Origin: Fibrobacterota bacterium
GTDB taxonomy: Bacteria; Fibrobacterota; Chitinivibrionia; Chitinivibrionales; Chitinispirillaceae
Assembly: GCA_023436205.1 (NCBI GenBank)
Contig: JAEZKC010000099.1
Span: forward strand, 1-64,000
Length of the DNA: 64,000 nucleotides
Direction of reading: 5' to 3'
The notes under the pieces are model-generated. The model made no database searches. It saw only the letters and a program-made list of their open reading frames with translations, and was not told the origin of the DNA. Within the stretch, counting starts at the first letter, position 1. Each line of letters starts with the position of its first letter. Below, piece by piece: positions 1 to 8,290 of the stretch. Made by a program: the position numbers and the translations under genes.

Positions 1-70
1 CGAAATCTATAAACTCCGCCCCGAAATCTATAAACTCCGCCCCGAAAACTATAAACTCCGTCCCGAAACA
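1..70. repeat. 21-bp tandem repeat, at least three copies
   Basis: Three head-to-tail 21-bp units start at 1, 22 and 43. The first two are identical; the third differs at two positions. A partial unit begins at 64. The array runs off the window edge, so the copy number is unknown. The core CTATAAACT recurs once more near 90. No reading frame stays open through it, so it looks like an intergenic satellite. Confidence 0.85.
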
Positions 71-135
71 CCGCGGATGCTACTGCTCTATAAACTGTGG
101 AGGTATTTAGAAGATATAAAAGGAAAATTGGAAAC

Positions 136-156
136 GGGCCGGAAGAGGTCCGGCCC
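136..156 (-). terminator. Hairpin terminator after the ACT-domain gene
   Basis: A 7-bp GC stem (GGGCCGG/CCGGCCC) with a 7-nt loop lies about 40 bp past the stop codon of the ACT gene. On the minus strand it is followed by short T-rich stretches rather than a clean U run, so termination efficiency is uncertain. Confidence 0.5.
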
Positions 157-197
157 CGGAGAATTGAAGCAGCATTAGCTTAATATATCTATAGGAG

Positions 198-629
198 CTA
201 AATCCTGCTCATCTCTTCAGTTGAAAGAAGGGTATAACCGTTTTTCTTGAAAAGCTCCACCGCATTATCAACCTCCTCGAAGCGCAAAAACAGAATCGCT
301 TTATTACTTGTCTGCTCGACAAACGAGTAGGTGTATTCAACATTGAGTCCCTCTTTGTTACAAAGACTCATGATGTCGTAAAATAAACCTTCTTTATCGT
401 CAATTTGAACTGCAATAACCGGGTTCTGCTTGACAAGAAATCCAGCCTGCTTGAGAACTGAGAGGGCCTGATCCGGCTTATTCACAATCATGCGCAGAAT
501 TCCGAAATCGGAGGAATCGGCAATGGTAAGGGCTCTGATATTTACACCGCTGTCTTTTAGTGCCTTGGCCACACTGGCAAGACGACCAGCTTTATTCTCC
601 AGAAAAACGGTGATCTGCTGTACTTTCAT
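198..629 (-). CDS. Tandem ACT-domain protein linked to PaaK
   Basis: A 143-residue protein that reads as two ACT domains (about residues 3-65 and 70-138), which are small-molecule binding folds often specific for amino acids. The N-terminus MKVQQITVFLENKAGRLA is a typical first ACT strand-helix. The start is supported by AGGAGA 8 bp upstream. It lies 15 bp downstream of the phenylacetate-CoA ligase gene on the same strand. This ACT/PaaK pairing is common in anaerobes and is usually read as a regulatory partner for aryl-acid metabolism. No catalytic domain is present. The effector is unknown; aromatic amino acid or aryl acid sensing is an inference. Confidence 0.85.
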   Translation of the reverse strand: MKVQQITVFLENKAGRLASVAKALKDSGVNIRALTIADSSDFGILRMIVNKPDQALSVLKQAGFLVKQNPVIAVQIDDKEGLFYDIMSLCNKEGLNVEYTYSFVEQTSNKAILFLRFEEVDNAVELFKKNGYTLLSTEEMSRI

Positions 630-644
630 CGTCCTGTCTCCTGT

Positions 645-1943
645 TCAGATTTTTCTCTTGTCTATGATTCGTTTTGCTTTACCTTCGCTGCGCTCGATAC
701 TCTTTGGCTCCACCAGTTTGACTTTACTGTTGATCAGGAGAACTTCCTTGAGCTGATGCTCAATTTCCCGTTCTTTCTTTTCGATATATTTGATCTCATC
801 TGAAAAGAGCGCCTCATTCATCTCCACGAGCACCTCCAGGCAATCCATCTTGTCTCTGCGTTCAACCAGAAGCTGGTAGTGAGGTTCCACTCCATCGATT
901 TTAAGCAGAACGTGTTCCACCTGTGAGGGGAAGATGTTCACACCACGAATAATTAGCATATCATCGGTTCTGCCCAGTATGCGGTGCATTCTCACCGAGG
1001 TTCTTCCGCAGGCGCATTTCTCACGGGTTATGTAAGTTATATCGCGAGTGCGGTATCGGATTACCGGTGTACCCTCTTTGGTAAGGGTGGTAAATACCAG
1101 TTCCCCCTTCTCGCCCTCAGGAAGAACTTCTCCCGTTGCCGGATCTATAATTTCCGGGTAGAAGTGGTCTTCAAACACATGCAGAAGATTCTGATGCTCA
1201 CACTCCGAAGCCACTCCCGGTCCGATGATTTCAGTAAGTCCGAAGATATCGATCGCCTTGATCTGCAGCTTCTCCTCAATCTCTTTGCGCATGCTTTCAC
1301 TCCAGGGCTCCGCCCCGAAAAAACCCACTCTCAAAGGCAGTTTCCCGAAATCAATCCCCGCCTCTTTGCCCGCTTCCGCCAAATATAAGCAATACGATGG
1401 GGTACAGGTCAGTGCTGTTGATCCGAAATCCTGCATCACCTCCAGCTGTCTTTTCGTGTTGCCGCCAGAGATGGGGATGCAGGTGGCTCCGACACGCCTG
1501 ATCCCGTAATGTGCTCCTAAACCGCCGGTGAAAAGACCGTATCCATAGGCGTTCTGCACAATATCATCTTTGGTCACATCGCCCATGGAAAGAGTTCTGG
1601 CCATCACCTCTGACCAGATATCAATGTCACCCTGAGTATAGGCATCTACAACCGGTTTTCCTGTAGTGCCCGAAGACGTATGTATCTCCACAATGTCCTT
1701 AAGATCAACCGTAAGCAGACCGTAGGGGTAAACATCCCTCATTTCATCTTTGGTAGTGAATGGAAGCTTGGCCAGATCACTAATATTTTTGATATCCGAT
1801 GGTTTCACTCCGGCCTTATCCATCTTTTCCTTATAAAAGGGGACCCGGTTATAAACCTTCTCAACAATTTTGCATAATCTCTCGCCCTGAAGTTTTTTAA
1901 GCTCCTCCTGAGGCATCGTTTCGTTTTGAACATCCCAAATCAT
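645..1943 (-). CDS. paaK: Phenylacetate-CoA ligase (AMP-forming)
   Basis: A 432-residue adenylate-forming enzyme of normal PaaK length. It activates phenylacetate or a related aryl acid to its CoA thioester with ATP. The visible motifs are the P-loop-like SSGTTGKP near residue 91, the YGYGLFTGGLG segment near 133, DIFGLTE near 235 and the C-terminal RGVNIFPSQVE near 334, which is characteristic of PaaK. It is followed at once by the ACT protein, and the two probably share a transcript. In anaerobes with a 2-oxoacid:ferredoxin oxidoreductase (one lies at 55683-59264) such ligases can interconvert aryl-acetyl-CoA and the free acid in amino-acid fermentation. The exact substrate is not visible. 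Confidence 0.93.
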   Translation of the reverse strand: MIWDVQNETMPQEELKKLQGERLCKIVEKVYNRVPFYKEKMDKAGVKPSDIKNISDLAKLPFTTKDEMRDVYPYGLLTVDLKDIVEIHTSSGTTGKPVVDAYTQGDIDIWSEVMARTLSMGDVTKDDIVQNAYGYGLFTGGLGAHYGIRRVGATCIPISGGNTKRQLEVMQDFGSTALTCTPSYCLYLAEAGKEAGIDFGKLPLRVGFFGAEPWSESMRKEIEEKLQIKAIDIFGLTEIIGPGVASECEHQNLLHVFEDHFYPEIIDPATGEVLPEGEKGELVFTTLTKEGTPVIRYRTRDITYITREKCACGRTSVRMHRILGRTDDMLIIRGVNIFPSQVEHVLLKIDGVEPHYQLLVERRDKMDCLEVLVEMNEALFSDEIKYIEKKEREIEHQLKEVLLINSKVKLVEPKSIERSEGKAKRIIDKRKI

Positions 1944-2056
1944 CGGACAGACTTCCTTTCAGAAAATTACAGGCAAAGATTATTAATATATATGAAATCA
2001 GTTGAAAGGAAAAGCAGGTGGGACTTTGCAAAACAGCAACAAAGACAGACGGATTT

Positions 2057-2707
2057 TTAAAATCTGATCAGGAAAGCGTACACGTAAGCTATCATTTCAC
2101 CTACAACCATGCGGAATCCTGAACTGGTTTTCCACCAGTTTCTGGAATCGTAGCTAAAATCCGGAAGCGCCACAACGCCCACTCTGACCTCTTTGCCCAG
2201 TGCCCTACGGAAAAGCATCGCACTTCTGCGGGAGTGTGCATCGAAAGAGTAGAGATCGAGCTTAGTACATTTATAGCCGGTGGAGTCCAGCCAGTGTTTG
2301 AAAACCATTGCGGAGGTAAGTGTTCTATCCCGGGAAACATAGGGGGCGGGAACCGAAATCAGAGAACTGTCTGGAACACCCAATTTTCTTAATGTTGCCG
2401 CTCCCAGTTTGGAATAATCGGCATATTCCTTGAGAAAGGAACCGGATTCCAGGGGGCCACCGGTCACCACAATGGTGCTGTAGCTTTCCCTTTGGAAATA
2501 CTCCGTTGCCGCCTTTAAGGCATCGTCTGGTATCCAACCCTCTATGACCATAATACCGCCACCAACCGGGCGAGTTATGGCCAGAAAGGAGTGGCTGAAT
2601 CGCAAGGCTGAAAACAGAACAACACTTGATAATAGCAGTAAAGCCAACCATCCCCAGACTGTGGGAACGGTGAGCTCGCGTTTTTTTAAAAGTGGCGGAA
2701 GTCTCAT
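2057..2707 (-). CDS. YdcF/SanA-like DUF218 membrane protein
   Basis: A 216-residue protein with one N-terminal membrane segment (about residues 17-42) and a DUF218-type domain: a VIEGW strand near 53, IVVTGGP near 79, and DRTLTSA plus SFDAHSRRS segments further on. Relatives (YdcF, SanA, ElyC) are linked to envelope or peptidoglycan homeostasis, but their chemistry is unsettled. Its start codon overlaps the stop of the lactate permease gene by 4 bp (ATGA), so the two are translationally coupled. The pairing with a lactate permease is unexplained. Confidence 0.75.
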   Translation of the reverse strand: MRLPPLLKKRELTVPTVWGWLALLLLSSVVLFSALRFSHSFLAITRPVGGGIMVIEGWIPDDALKAATEYFQRESYSTIVVTGGPLESGSFLKEYADYSKLGAATLRKLGVPDSSLISVPAPYVSRDRTLTSAMVFKHWLDSTGYKCTKLDLYSFDAHSRRSAMLFRRALGKEVRVGVVALPDFSYDSRNWWKTSSGFRMVVGEMIAYVYAFLIRF

Positions 2708-4395
2708 AGTCGTAATGGGAAAAATGTGAAAAGCTCAGGCGGGAGCACAAGTATTAAAATCCAGGCGGCGATTCCGGTCAGAAGACCGTATAGTATACAG
2801 ACCGGCAAATTTTCCCTGATCACGATGCCCTCTCTTCCGATAAGGCCTACGGTAGTGAGAACAGCCACAACGTTGTGGATGCAGATCATGTTGCCCACTG
2901 CCCCCCCCACAGCCTGAAGTGCAAGAACAGGTATCATGTGCAGTTGCGCCTGCTGAGCGGTGGAAAATTGAAACGGCCCGAACATAATATTTGATACCGT
3001 GTTACTACCGGAGATGAAGGTCCCCAGTATGCCTACAAACGGAGCCACCAGATACCAGACTGCTCCAGTGTAATCCGCCGCTGCCCGGGCAAGCACGATG
3101 AGCATGGAGTCTCGTCCAGTGGCATCCCCGGAATACATAAGTATGTAGACCATCCCCAGGGTGAATACCAGTGCGATAGCCGCAGAGGTAAGCATGGACA
3201 GCGTCTCTTTTGCGGCAGTAAACAGTTCCCGGTAAGGAATGCCATGCAGCAAAGGAATAATGAGCGCCACCAGCAGAAAAGGAAAAATGCCCGGATTGTA
3301 AAGAGGTTGTATGGTGCGGCTTATCGAGGTCCCCAGGATGTTTTCCCAGCCTATATTCCAGTACCTCAGAAGCGGGGTTAGTTTTACGAATGGAAGTCTG
3401 GCTATCAAGAGAATTAAACCTAATAAAATATAGGGAATCCAGGCCAGCCACGGTTTTACGATTCGGGTTTGGGCCCCCGGCTCTCCTCCGCCCGCTTTGA
3501 CTGAACCCTCCCAGCTTTTTTTCCATTGCTCGTGAGGTGGAAAGTCCCACTTGTCTTTGGGAACCAGAAATCCATGTTTCACGGCGGGAATAAATATCAC
3601 CAAACCGATAAGTGATCCCAGCAGTGTCGGCAGTTCCGGGCCGACCAGTACTGCTATGAGCACTTGAGGAATTGTGAAAACCAGACCGGCGAAAATTGCC
3701 AGAGGCCATACCTTTAAGCCATCTTTGAAAGTCCCTGAGATAACTTTGGTCATGGTGGAAACCAGTGCAAGTGGAATGAATGTACCTATGAGGAAGTGAA
3801 GGATGCCGGAAAAGGATCCTATATACTGAAGAAAAGCAGAAAATCCCAGATTGCCTCCGCTGGTTTGAACTGGCCAGGAGACAACTTCTTGCAGTGCGGC
3901 GAAACCTCCCCAGATGGGTACTCCCACTGCTCCGAAGGTTACCGGGGTGCTGTCCGCCATAAGCGTGGTGGCTGCAGCAATGAGAGGCGGAAAGCCCAGT
4001 CCAACAAGTAAGGGGGCTGCTACCGCTGCAGGGGTGCCGAACCCGGCCGCTCCTTCAAGAAAGCAGCCCATGAGCCAGGCTATGACCAGAAGTTGCACCC
4101 GTCTGTCGGTGGATATCTGGGCCATGGAATGAGATATGCCGTGAATACCTCCGCTGCGTCTCATGATCTGCAGTATGAGAATCGCGCCAAATACAATTAT
4201 AAGTATGTCTATGGCGTTTATAATTCCTCCCAACGTGGCGGCCAGAAGCCATACCGGAGGCATATTCCATGCAAAGTAGGCAATAACGCCCGCCGTAAGC
4301 CAGGCTACCGGCATCGCTCTGCTGGATGGCCAGACAAAGAGCACCATTAGTACTGCGACTACCAAAATGGGAAGAATAGCTAATAGAGGGAGCAT
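2704..4395 (-). CDS. L-lactate permease family transporter
   Basis: A 563-residue polytopic inner-membrane protein with the usual length and organisation of the LctP/LldP lactate permease family. It carries the family GCFLEGAAGFGTPAAV segment near residue 110 and GTFISGSNTVSNIMFG in the C-terminal half. It should import L-lactate, and in some members glycolate or D-lactate, with protons. AAGGAG lies about 10 bp before the ATG. No lactate dehydrogenase lies next to it; the downstream overlapping gene is YdcF-like. Confidence 0.92.
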   Translation of the reverse strand: MLPLLAILPILVVAVLMVLFVWPSSRAMPVAWLTAGVIAYFAWNMPPVWLLAATLGGIINAIDILIIVFGAILILQIMRRSGGIHGISHSMAQISTDRRVQLLVIAWLMGCFLEGAAGFGTPAAVAAPLLVGLGFPPLIAAATTLMADSTPVTFGAVGVPIWGGFAALQEVVSWPVQTSGGNLGFSAFLQYIGSFSGILHFLIGTFIPLALVSTMTKVISGTFKDGLKVWPLAIFAGLVFTIPQVLIAVLVGPELPTLLGSLIGLVIFIPAVKHGFLVPKDKWDFPPHEQWKKSWEGSVKAGGGEPGAQTRIVKPWLAWIPYILLGLILLIARLPFVKLTPLLRYWNIGWENILGTSISRTIQPLYNPGIFPFLLVALIIPLLHGIPYRELFTAAKETLSMLTSAAIALVFTLGMVYILMYSGDATGRDSMLIVLARAAADYTGAVWYLVAPFVGILGTFISGSNTVSNIMFGPFQFSTAQQAQLHMIPVLALQAVGGAVGNMICIHNVVAVLTTVGLIGREGIVIRENLPVCILYGLLTGIAAWILILVLPPELFTFFPLRL

Positions 4396-4517
4396 TAAAG
4401 AAACTCCTTTCTGCTGGTCAGAGCAAATTCCAACATTGATGAATCAAGTTGCGTACCAGTTTTTTCTGTTTAATGGCTTTATGATTGCTTTTTATCGATT
4501 GAGCAGAGGAGATAAGT

Positions 4518-5153
4518 ATGAAACAGTGTCTGTTGTTGCTCATTTTCCTTTTTTCATTGTCTGTTGCTGGTGATTCCACAAGCGTAGTACCGTTCAGTCC
4601 CGATATTTACGATTCCCTGGCCGACAGTCTGGAAAGTCAGTCTTCGCAGACAGTCGACACATTAGAAATACAGCAGGATACAACTCAAGATCAACCGGAG
4701 CCTGAGCCCGAACCGGAACAAAGGCCCAAGCGGGTATTTACTACCGTGGGGTTTGGTCCTGCGGGGTTTATAAATTTGGGCAGCAGTAATCTGGCCTACA
4801 GCACTCATTATGGAGGGGTGTTGAAAATAAATCCTTTTGTAAATGGTAGGCTTATTGGGGAGATCACCACCGACTTTACAGATGCTTTTATTGGCGATGT
4901 TGAGTTAGGGGTTGATATCTTTACCGGTGAAGGATTTTTTGCACCCTATTTCGGTGCCGGTTTCAGCGGCGGGTTTGCGCGGGGATTAAGTGAAAATGTT
5001 TTTGGAATGGGAGTAAGCGGCAATCTGGGTGTTTACCTATTTAAAAATGCTCCATTTCAGATTAATCTTCAGGGGAGGTTTTACGCCCTCTTTTCAGAGA
5101 TCGAAACAAATTACCCCATGTACTACGGATTCAGGGTGGGGCTTCTATTTTAG
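4518..5153 (+). CDS. Secreted protein, probable small outer-membrane barrel
   Basis: A 211-residue protein with a signal peptide (about residues 1-18, cleavage near VAG-DS), a Ser/Thr/acidic linker containing a Pro-Glu repeat (PEPEPEPEQ near residue 67), and a Gly/aromatic-rich C-terminal half of alternating hydrophobic strands ending in FRVGLLF. The terminal aromatic residue and the strands resemble an 8-stranded outer-membrane barrel. I do not recognise a named family. GAGGAGA precedes the ATG. It converges with the ABC exporter gene with only 2 bp between them. Confidence 0.7.
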   Translation: MKQCLLLLIFLFSLSVAGDSTSVVPFSPDIYDSLADSLESQSSQTVDTLEIQQDTTQDQPEPEPEPEQRPKRVFTTVGFGPAGFINLGSSNLAYSTHYGGVLKINPFVNGRLIGEITTDFTDAFIGDVELGVDIFTGEGFFAPYFGAGFSGGFARGLSENVFGMGVSGNLGVYLFKNAPFQINLQGRFYALFSEIETNYPMYYGFRVGLLF

Positions 5154-5155
5154 TA

Positions 5156-6985
5156 TCAGTTGACTGCAGCGGCGAACTGAATGTCATGGAAATATTTGTA
5201 ACGGCTGTTATTGGCCAGCAGTTCCTGATGAGACCCCTGCTCCACGATTTTTCCCTTCTCCAGCACCAGTATTAAATCTGCATTCTGAATGGTGGAAAGA
5301 CGGTGTGCCACCACCAGTGCCGTGCGGTTTTCAATGACATTGTTGATTGCGCTCTGAACCAGACGCTCAGATTCGGTATCAAGGCTGCTTGTGGCTTCGT
5401 CCAAAATCAGAATTGGAGGATTTCTTAACAGAGCTCTGGCAATGGAAAGACGCTGGCGCTGCCCTCCGGACAACATAACTCCGCGTTCCCCGATGACAGT
5501 CTCCAACCCTTGAGGCAGCTTTTCAATAAATTCCAGAGCATTTGCTGCCTTCGCAGCGCTGATCACATCCTCGCGAGAGGCATTGGGCAGTCCGTAGCAG
5601 ATATTGTTGAAAATGGTTTCATTGAAGAGAAATGTTTCCTGGGAAACGATTCCGAAAAGGTTTCTCAATGAGAACAGGTCAAAATCTCTTACATCTTTAC
5701 CATCAATACTGATGCAGCCTCTGTTGATATCGTAAAAACGGGGTAACAGATCAAGAATGGTGCTCTTACCGCTTCCGCTTGATCCGACAAGTGCGACAAT
5801 GCTTCCCTTTTTGATGGAGAAAGAGATATCCTGAAGAATCTCTTCCTGGCAACCTGGATAAGTAAAGTGAACATTTGAGAAAGTGATATCATCGATAAAC
5901 GCGGCAGTCTGATTTTTCCTGTCGGATTGCTCCTGCTTTGAATCAAGTACACTGAAAACTCTGTCTGCTGCTGCGAACCCTTTTTGAAGAGTCGAGTTGA
6001 TGTTACTAATAGATTTCAGAGGTGTAAAGGTGGAAAAGAGGAAAATCAAAAAACGCACGAAATCCTCTGCACCGAATCCACCGCTTGTGAGAACTTGCCG
6101 GCCTCCGTACCACAACAGGATTATCACTACCACGACGCCCAGTACTTCTGTCAAGGGAGAGGAGATCGCTCCGATGGAAGTCGAACTGTAGGAATGGTGA
6201 ATGAATCGGCTGTTCTCATTGTAAAATTTTTTCGACTCTGAATCGTGCATGCCGAACATCTTTACAATTCTTATTCCGCCCACTGTTTCATGCAGAATGG
6301 AATTGAGACCGGCCATATGCTCAAGCACCCGTTTACTTCTTCTGCGTACTGCCTTGCCGATGACATTTATCAGATACCCCAGAATCGGGAATATGATGAA
6401 AACAGCCAGGGTAAGTTTATAATTAATGACGAAAAGCATACCAATGAAGAACAGTACCCGCATCGGTTCTATGAACAACTTGTCAAATGTACCAGTCATG
6501 GAGGCATTGATACTTGCGACATCGTTCATGATAAGAGAAATGACATTGCCCGATTTGGTTCGATCGTAGTAGGTAACCGGCAGCTTCAGTACATGAGAGA
6601 AGAGCTGGTTTCTCATGTCTCGTATGATGAACAGATTTATCTTGGTCATCACCATGACTTTTAAATACTGGAAGAAATTCTTCAGGAAAAATGTTGCGGC
6701 CATCATGGCACATACAAGCTTCAAAGCCGTAAGAGGGCCGCCTCTGTTTATGAAATAATAGGTCCAGAATTTCAGGTACTCATTCAAGTGTGCAAGGCTG
6801 AATTCCGGCCTCGCCATGTCTACTGTTTCCGGTTTGAAAAGTGTCTGCACCAGTGATGCGCTAAACCAGAGCGAGAGGCCTTCGAAGGAAACGACCAGAA
6901 GCGATAATAGCAGGGATATCGCCAGTAAGCTTTTGTACTTCCAGAGATATCCCAGCATTCTGCGGTACAACTTGAAGCTGCTCAT
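5156..6985 (-). CDS. MsbA-type ABC exporter (fused TMD-NBD)
   Basis: A 609-residue half transporter with an N-terminal six-helix domain (about residues 15-325) and a C-terminal ATPase. Walker A is GSSGSGKST, the signature is LSGGQRQRL, Walker B is ILILDEATSSLD, and the switch is AHRLST. This is the architecture of MsbA and other lipid or drug exporters that act as homodimers in the inner membrane. Lipid A flipping is plausible because a heptose nucleotide gene is present at 19029, but multidrug export cannot be excluded. Confidence 0.9.
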   Translation of the reverse strand: MSSFKLYRRMLGYLWKYKSLLAISLLLSLLVVSFEGLSLWFSASLVQTLFKPETVDMARPEFSLAHLNEYLKFWTYYFINRGGPLTALKLVCAMMAATFFLKNFFQYLKVMVMTKINLFIIRDMRNQLFSHVLKLPVTYYDRTKSGNVISLIMNDVASINASMTGTFDKLFIEPMRVLFFIGMLFVINYKLTLAVFIIFPILGYLINVIGKAVRRRSKRVLEHMAGLNSILHETVGGIRIVKMFGMHDSESKKFYNENSRFIHHSYSSTSIGAISSPLTEVLGVVVVIILLWYGGRQVLTSGGFGAEDFVRFLIFLFSTFTPLKSISNINSTLQKGFAAADRVFSVLDSKQEQSDRKNQTAAFIDDITFSNVHFTYPGCQEEILQDISFSIKKGSIVALVGSSGSGKSTILDLLPRFYDINRGCISIDGKDVRDFDLFSLRNLFGIVSQETFLFNETIFNNICYGLPNASREDVISAAKAANALEFIEKLPQGLETVIGERGVMLSGGQRQRLSIARALLRNPPILILDEATSSLDTESERLVQSAINNVIENRTALVVAHRLSTIQNADLILVLEKGKIVEQGSHQELLANNSRYKYFHDIQFAAAVN

Positions 6986-7036
6986 TTATGCAAAACCAAT
7001 CCGGAACCTATTCCCCAGGTCCACTAACATTTAAAA

Positions 7037-7759
7037 TTACTCACTGGGTTTTTCATTCCAGACAAAAATCGATCCGCAGCTTTCACACAAAATGATTTTA
7101 TTACCTCTTTTGATTTCATTGAAAAGCTGAGGTTCCAGTACTTTGAAGCAAACGGTGCAGGTCTTGCCACTGTTTACAAGGCTTACTGCCTTGCCAGTTT
7201 TGCGCTTTTTGCGAATACCATCATAAATGCGCATCGCATGTTTGCCAATTTTAGGAGCAACAACATCTCTCTCTTTGGTGATTTCCGCAATATTCGAATC
7301 AATCGCCCCAATTTTAGCATTCAGTTCCTGAATTTGCGGTTCAAGCTCTGTTTTGATCCTGTTAAGCTCGCTGCTGTATTCATCTACAATTGCACTCTGT
7401 TTTTCAATATTGTCATTTGCTGTCTTCTTTTTGCCTTCAGAGGTGCTTAAAAGATGCTTCTGTGCTTCAATTTCCTTGTGAACAGCATCATATTCACGGT
7501 TGGTCTTTATTGTGTTCAGGCGCTCCTGACTTTTGGAAAGACTCTCCTTGGCTTTGGCTGTCTGATCATCAACCTCACTCAGCTCCCGTCTGAATTGCTC
7601 AAGTTTCTCCTGTGCATCTTCAAACTTTTTCTGGGCTGTACTAATCTGATTCTGAAGATCATTGACCGCGGCCGGGTATTGCTCTTTAGCGTTTTCCTGT
7701 TCCTTAATCCTTAGATCTATCTCCTGAAGCTGAATAAGATACTCTAAATCCTGATTCAT
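7037..7759 (-). CDS. Coiled-coil protein with C4 zinc ribbon (DUF164)
   Basis: A 240-residue protein. Residues 1-170 are charged heptads predicted to form a long helical hairpin. The C-terminus has two CxxC knuckles (CTVC and CESC, about 25 residues apart) that would bind zinc. This matches the DUF164/CdsZ-like family found widely in bacteria, whose role is poorly defined; nucleic-acid or ribosome-associated functions have been proposed. AGGAAT precedes the ATG. Confidence 0.88.
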   Translation of the reverse strand: MNQDLEYLIQLQEIDLRIKEQENAKEQYPAAVNDLQNQISTAQKKFEDAQEKLEQFRRELSEVDDQTAKAKESLSKSQERLNTIKTNREYDAVHKEIEAQKHLLSTSEGKKKTANDNIEKQSAIVDEYSSELNRIKTELEPQIQELNAKIGAIDSNIAEITKERDVVAPKIGKHAMRIYDGIRKKRKTGKAVSLVNSGKTCTVCFKVLEPQLFNEIKRGNKIILCESCGSIFVWNEKPSE

Positions 7760-7794
7760 AATTCCTCCGCGATCGTGAAAACTGGCTTACTTCC

Positions 7795-7826
7795 AGAAAA
7801 AAAAAGCACCTCAAAAGGAGGTGCTT
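7795..7826 (-). terminator. Rho-independent terminator after tRNA(CAT)
   Basis: On the minus strand a 9-bp stem (AAGCACCTC/GAGGTGCTT) with a 5-nt loop is followed directly by a run of ten T. It sits about 90 bp past the tRNA end and before the start of the zinc-ribbon gene, so it separates the two. Confidence 0.9.
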
Positions 7827-7914
7827 ATGCTATACGAGTGTCTAGGTCTTATCTGAGTTTATAATCATGCAAACCGTTTGAGGTTGCAATGTTTCCTCCG
7901 AAAGAAAAATTGAG

Positions 7915-7988
7915 TGGGCCCACTAGGGCTCGAACCTAGGACTAACGGATTATGAGTCCGCTACTCTAACCGACTGAGTTATGGGCCC
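7915..7988 (-). tRNA. tRNA with CAT anticodon (Met or lysidine-Ile)
   Basis: The cloverleaf is complete on the minus strand: acceptor GGGCCCA pairs with TGGGCCC, the D arm contains CTCAGTCGGTTAGAG, the anticodon loop is CTCATAA, the T arm is CTAGG/CCTAG with loop TTCGAGC, and A73 is the discriminator. CCA is not encoded. CAT can be elongator Met or the Ile2 species read after lysidine modification. The acceptor lacks initiator features (its 1-72 pair is a matched G-C), so it is not initiator tRNA. Confidence 0.95.
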
Positions 7989-8152
7989 TCAAGTGTTTGA
8001 AATATAAATCACCCCACTCCCGAGAGCAATAAAGATAAAGGGGCAATCTCTCAGGAGCCTACCCTACTCCGTTTCCTCTATTATCCGCGGGAATTATATT
8101 ATAGCCCTCAGCAAATATTCTCTTAAGCATAGAAAACATACAGGAGGTTAGA

Positions 8153-8251
8153 ATGGGAAGAGGAGATCGTCGTACACGCAAGGGCAAAATTTTCAAAGGC
8201 AGCTTTGGAAAAACACGTCCCCGCAAGGATAAAAAGGAACAGAAGTCATAA
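8153..8251 (+). CDS. 30S ribosomal protein THX (bTHX)
   Basis: A 32-codon gene starting MGRGDRRTRKGKIFKGSFGK. The protein is extremely basic and matches the THX family signature (MGKGD-R-TRRGKI--G-YGK-RPRK). In Thermus this peptide sits in a cavity of the 30S head and stabilises RNA contacts; it is common in the Bacteroidetes/Chlorobi side of bacteria. A perfect AGGAGG lies 8 bp before the ATG and a strong terminator follows 10 bp after the stop, so it is a monocistronic gene. It is short enough to be missed by gene callers. Confidence 0.93.
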   Translation: MGRGDRRTRKGKIFKGSFGKTRPRKDKKEQKS

Positions 8252-8261
8252 TTGAATGATG

Positions 8262-8288
8262 ACCGCTTGGATGCACCAAGCGGTTTTT
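8262..8288 (+). terminator. Rho-independent terminator after THX gene
   Basis: A perfect 9-bp stem (ACCGCTTGG/CCAAGCGGT) with a 5-nt loop is followed by T residues. It lies between the convergent THX and nicotinate phosphoribosyltransferase genes and may act for both, though the minus-strand side lacks a U run. Confidence 0.92.
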
Positions 8289-8290
8289 CC

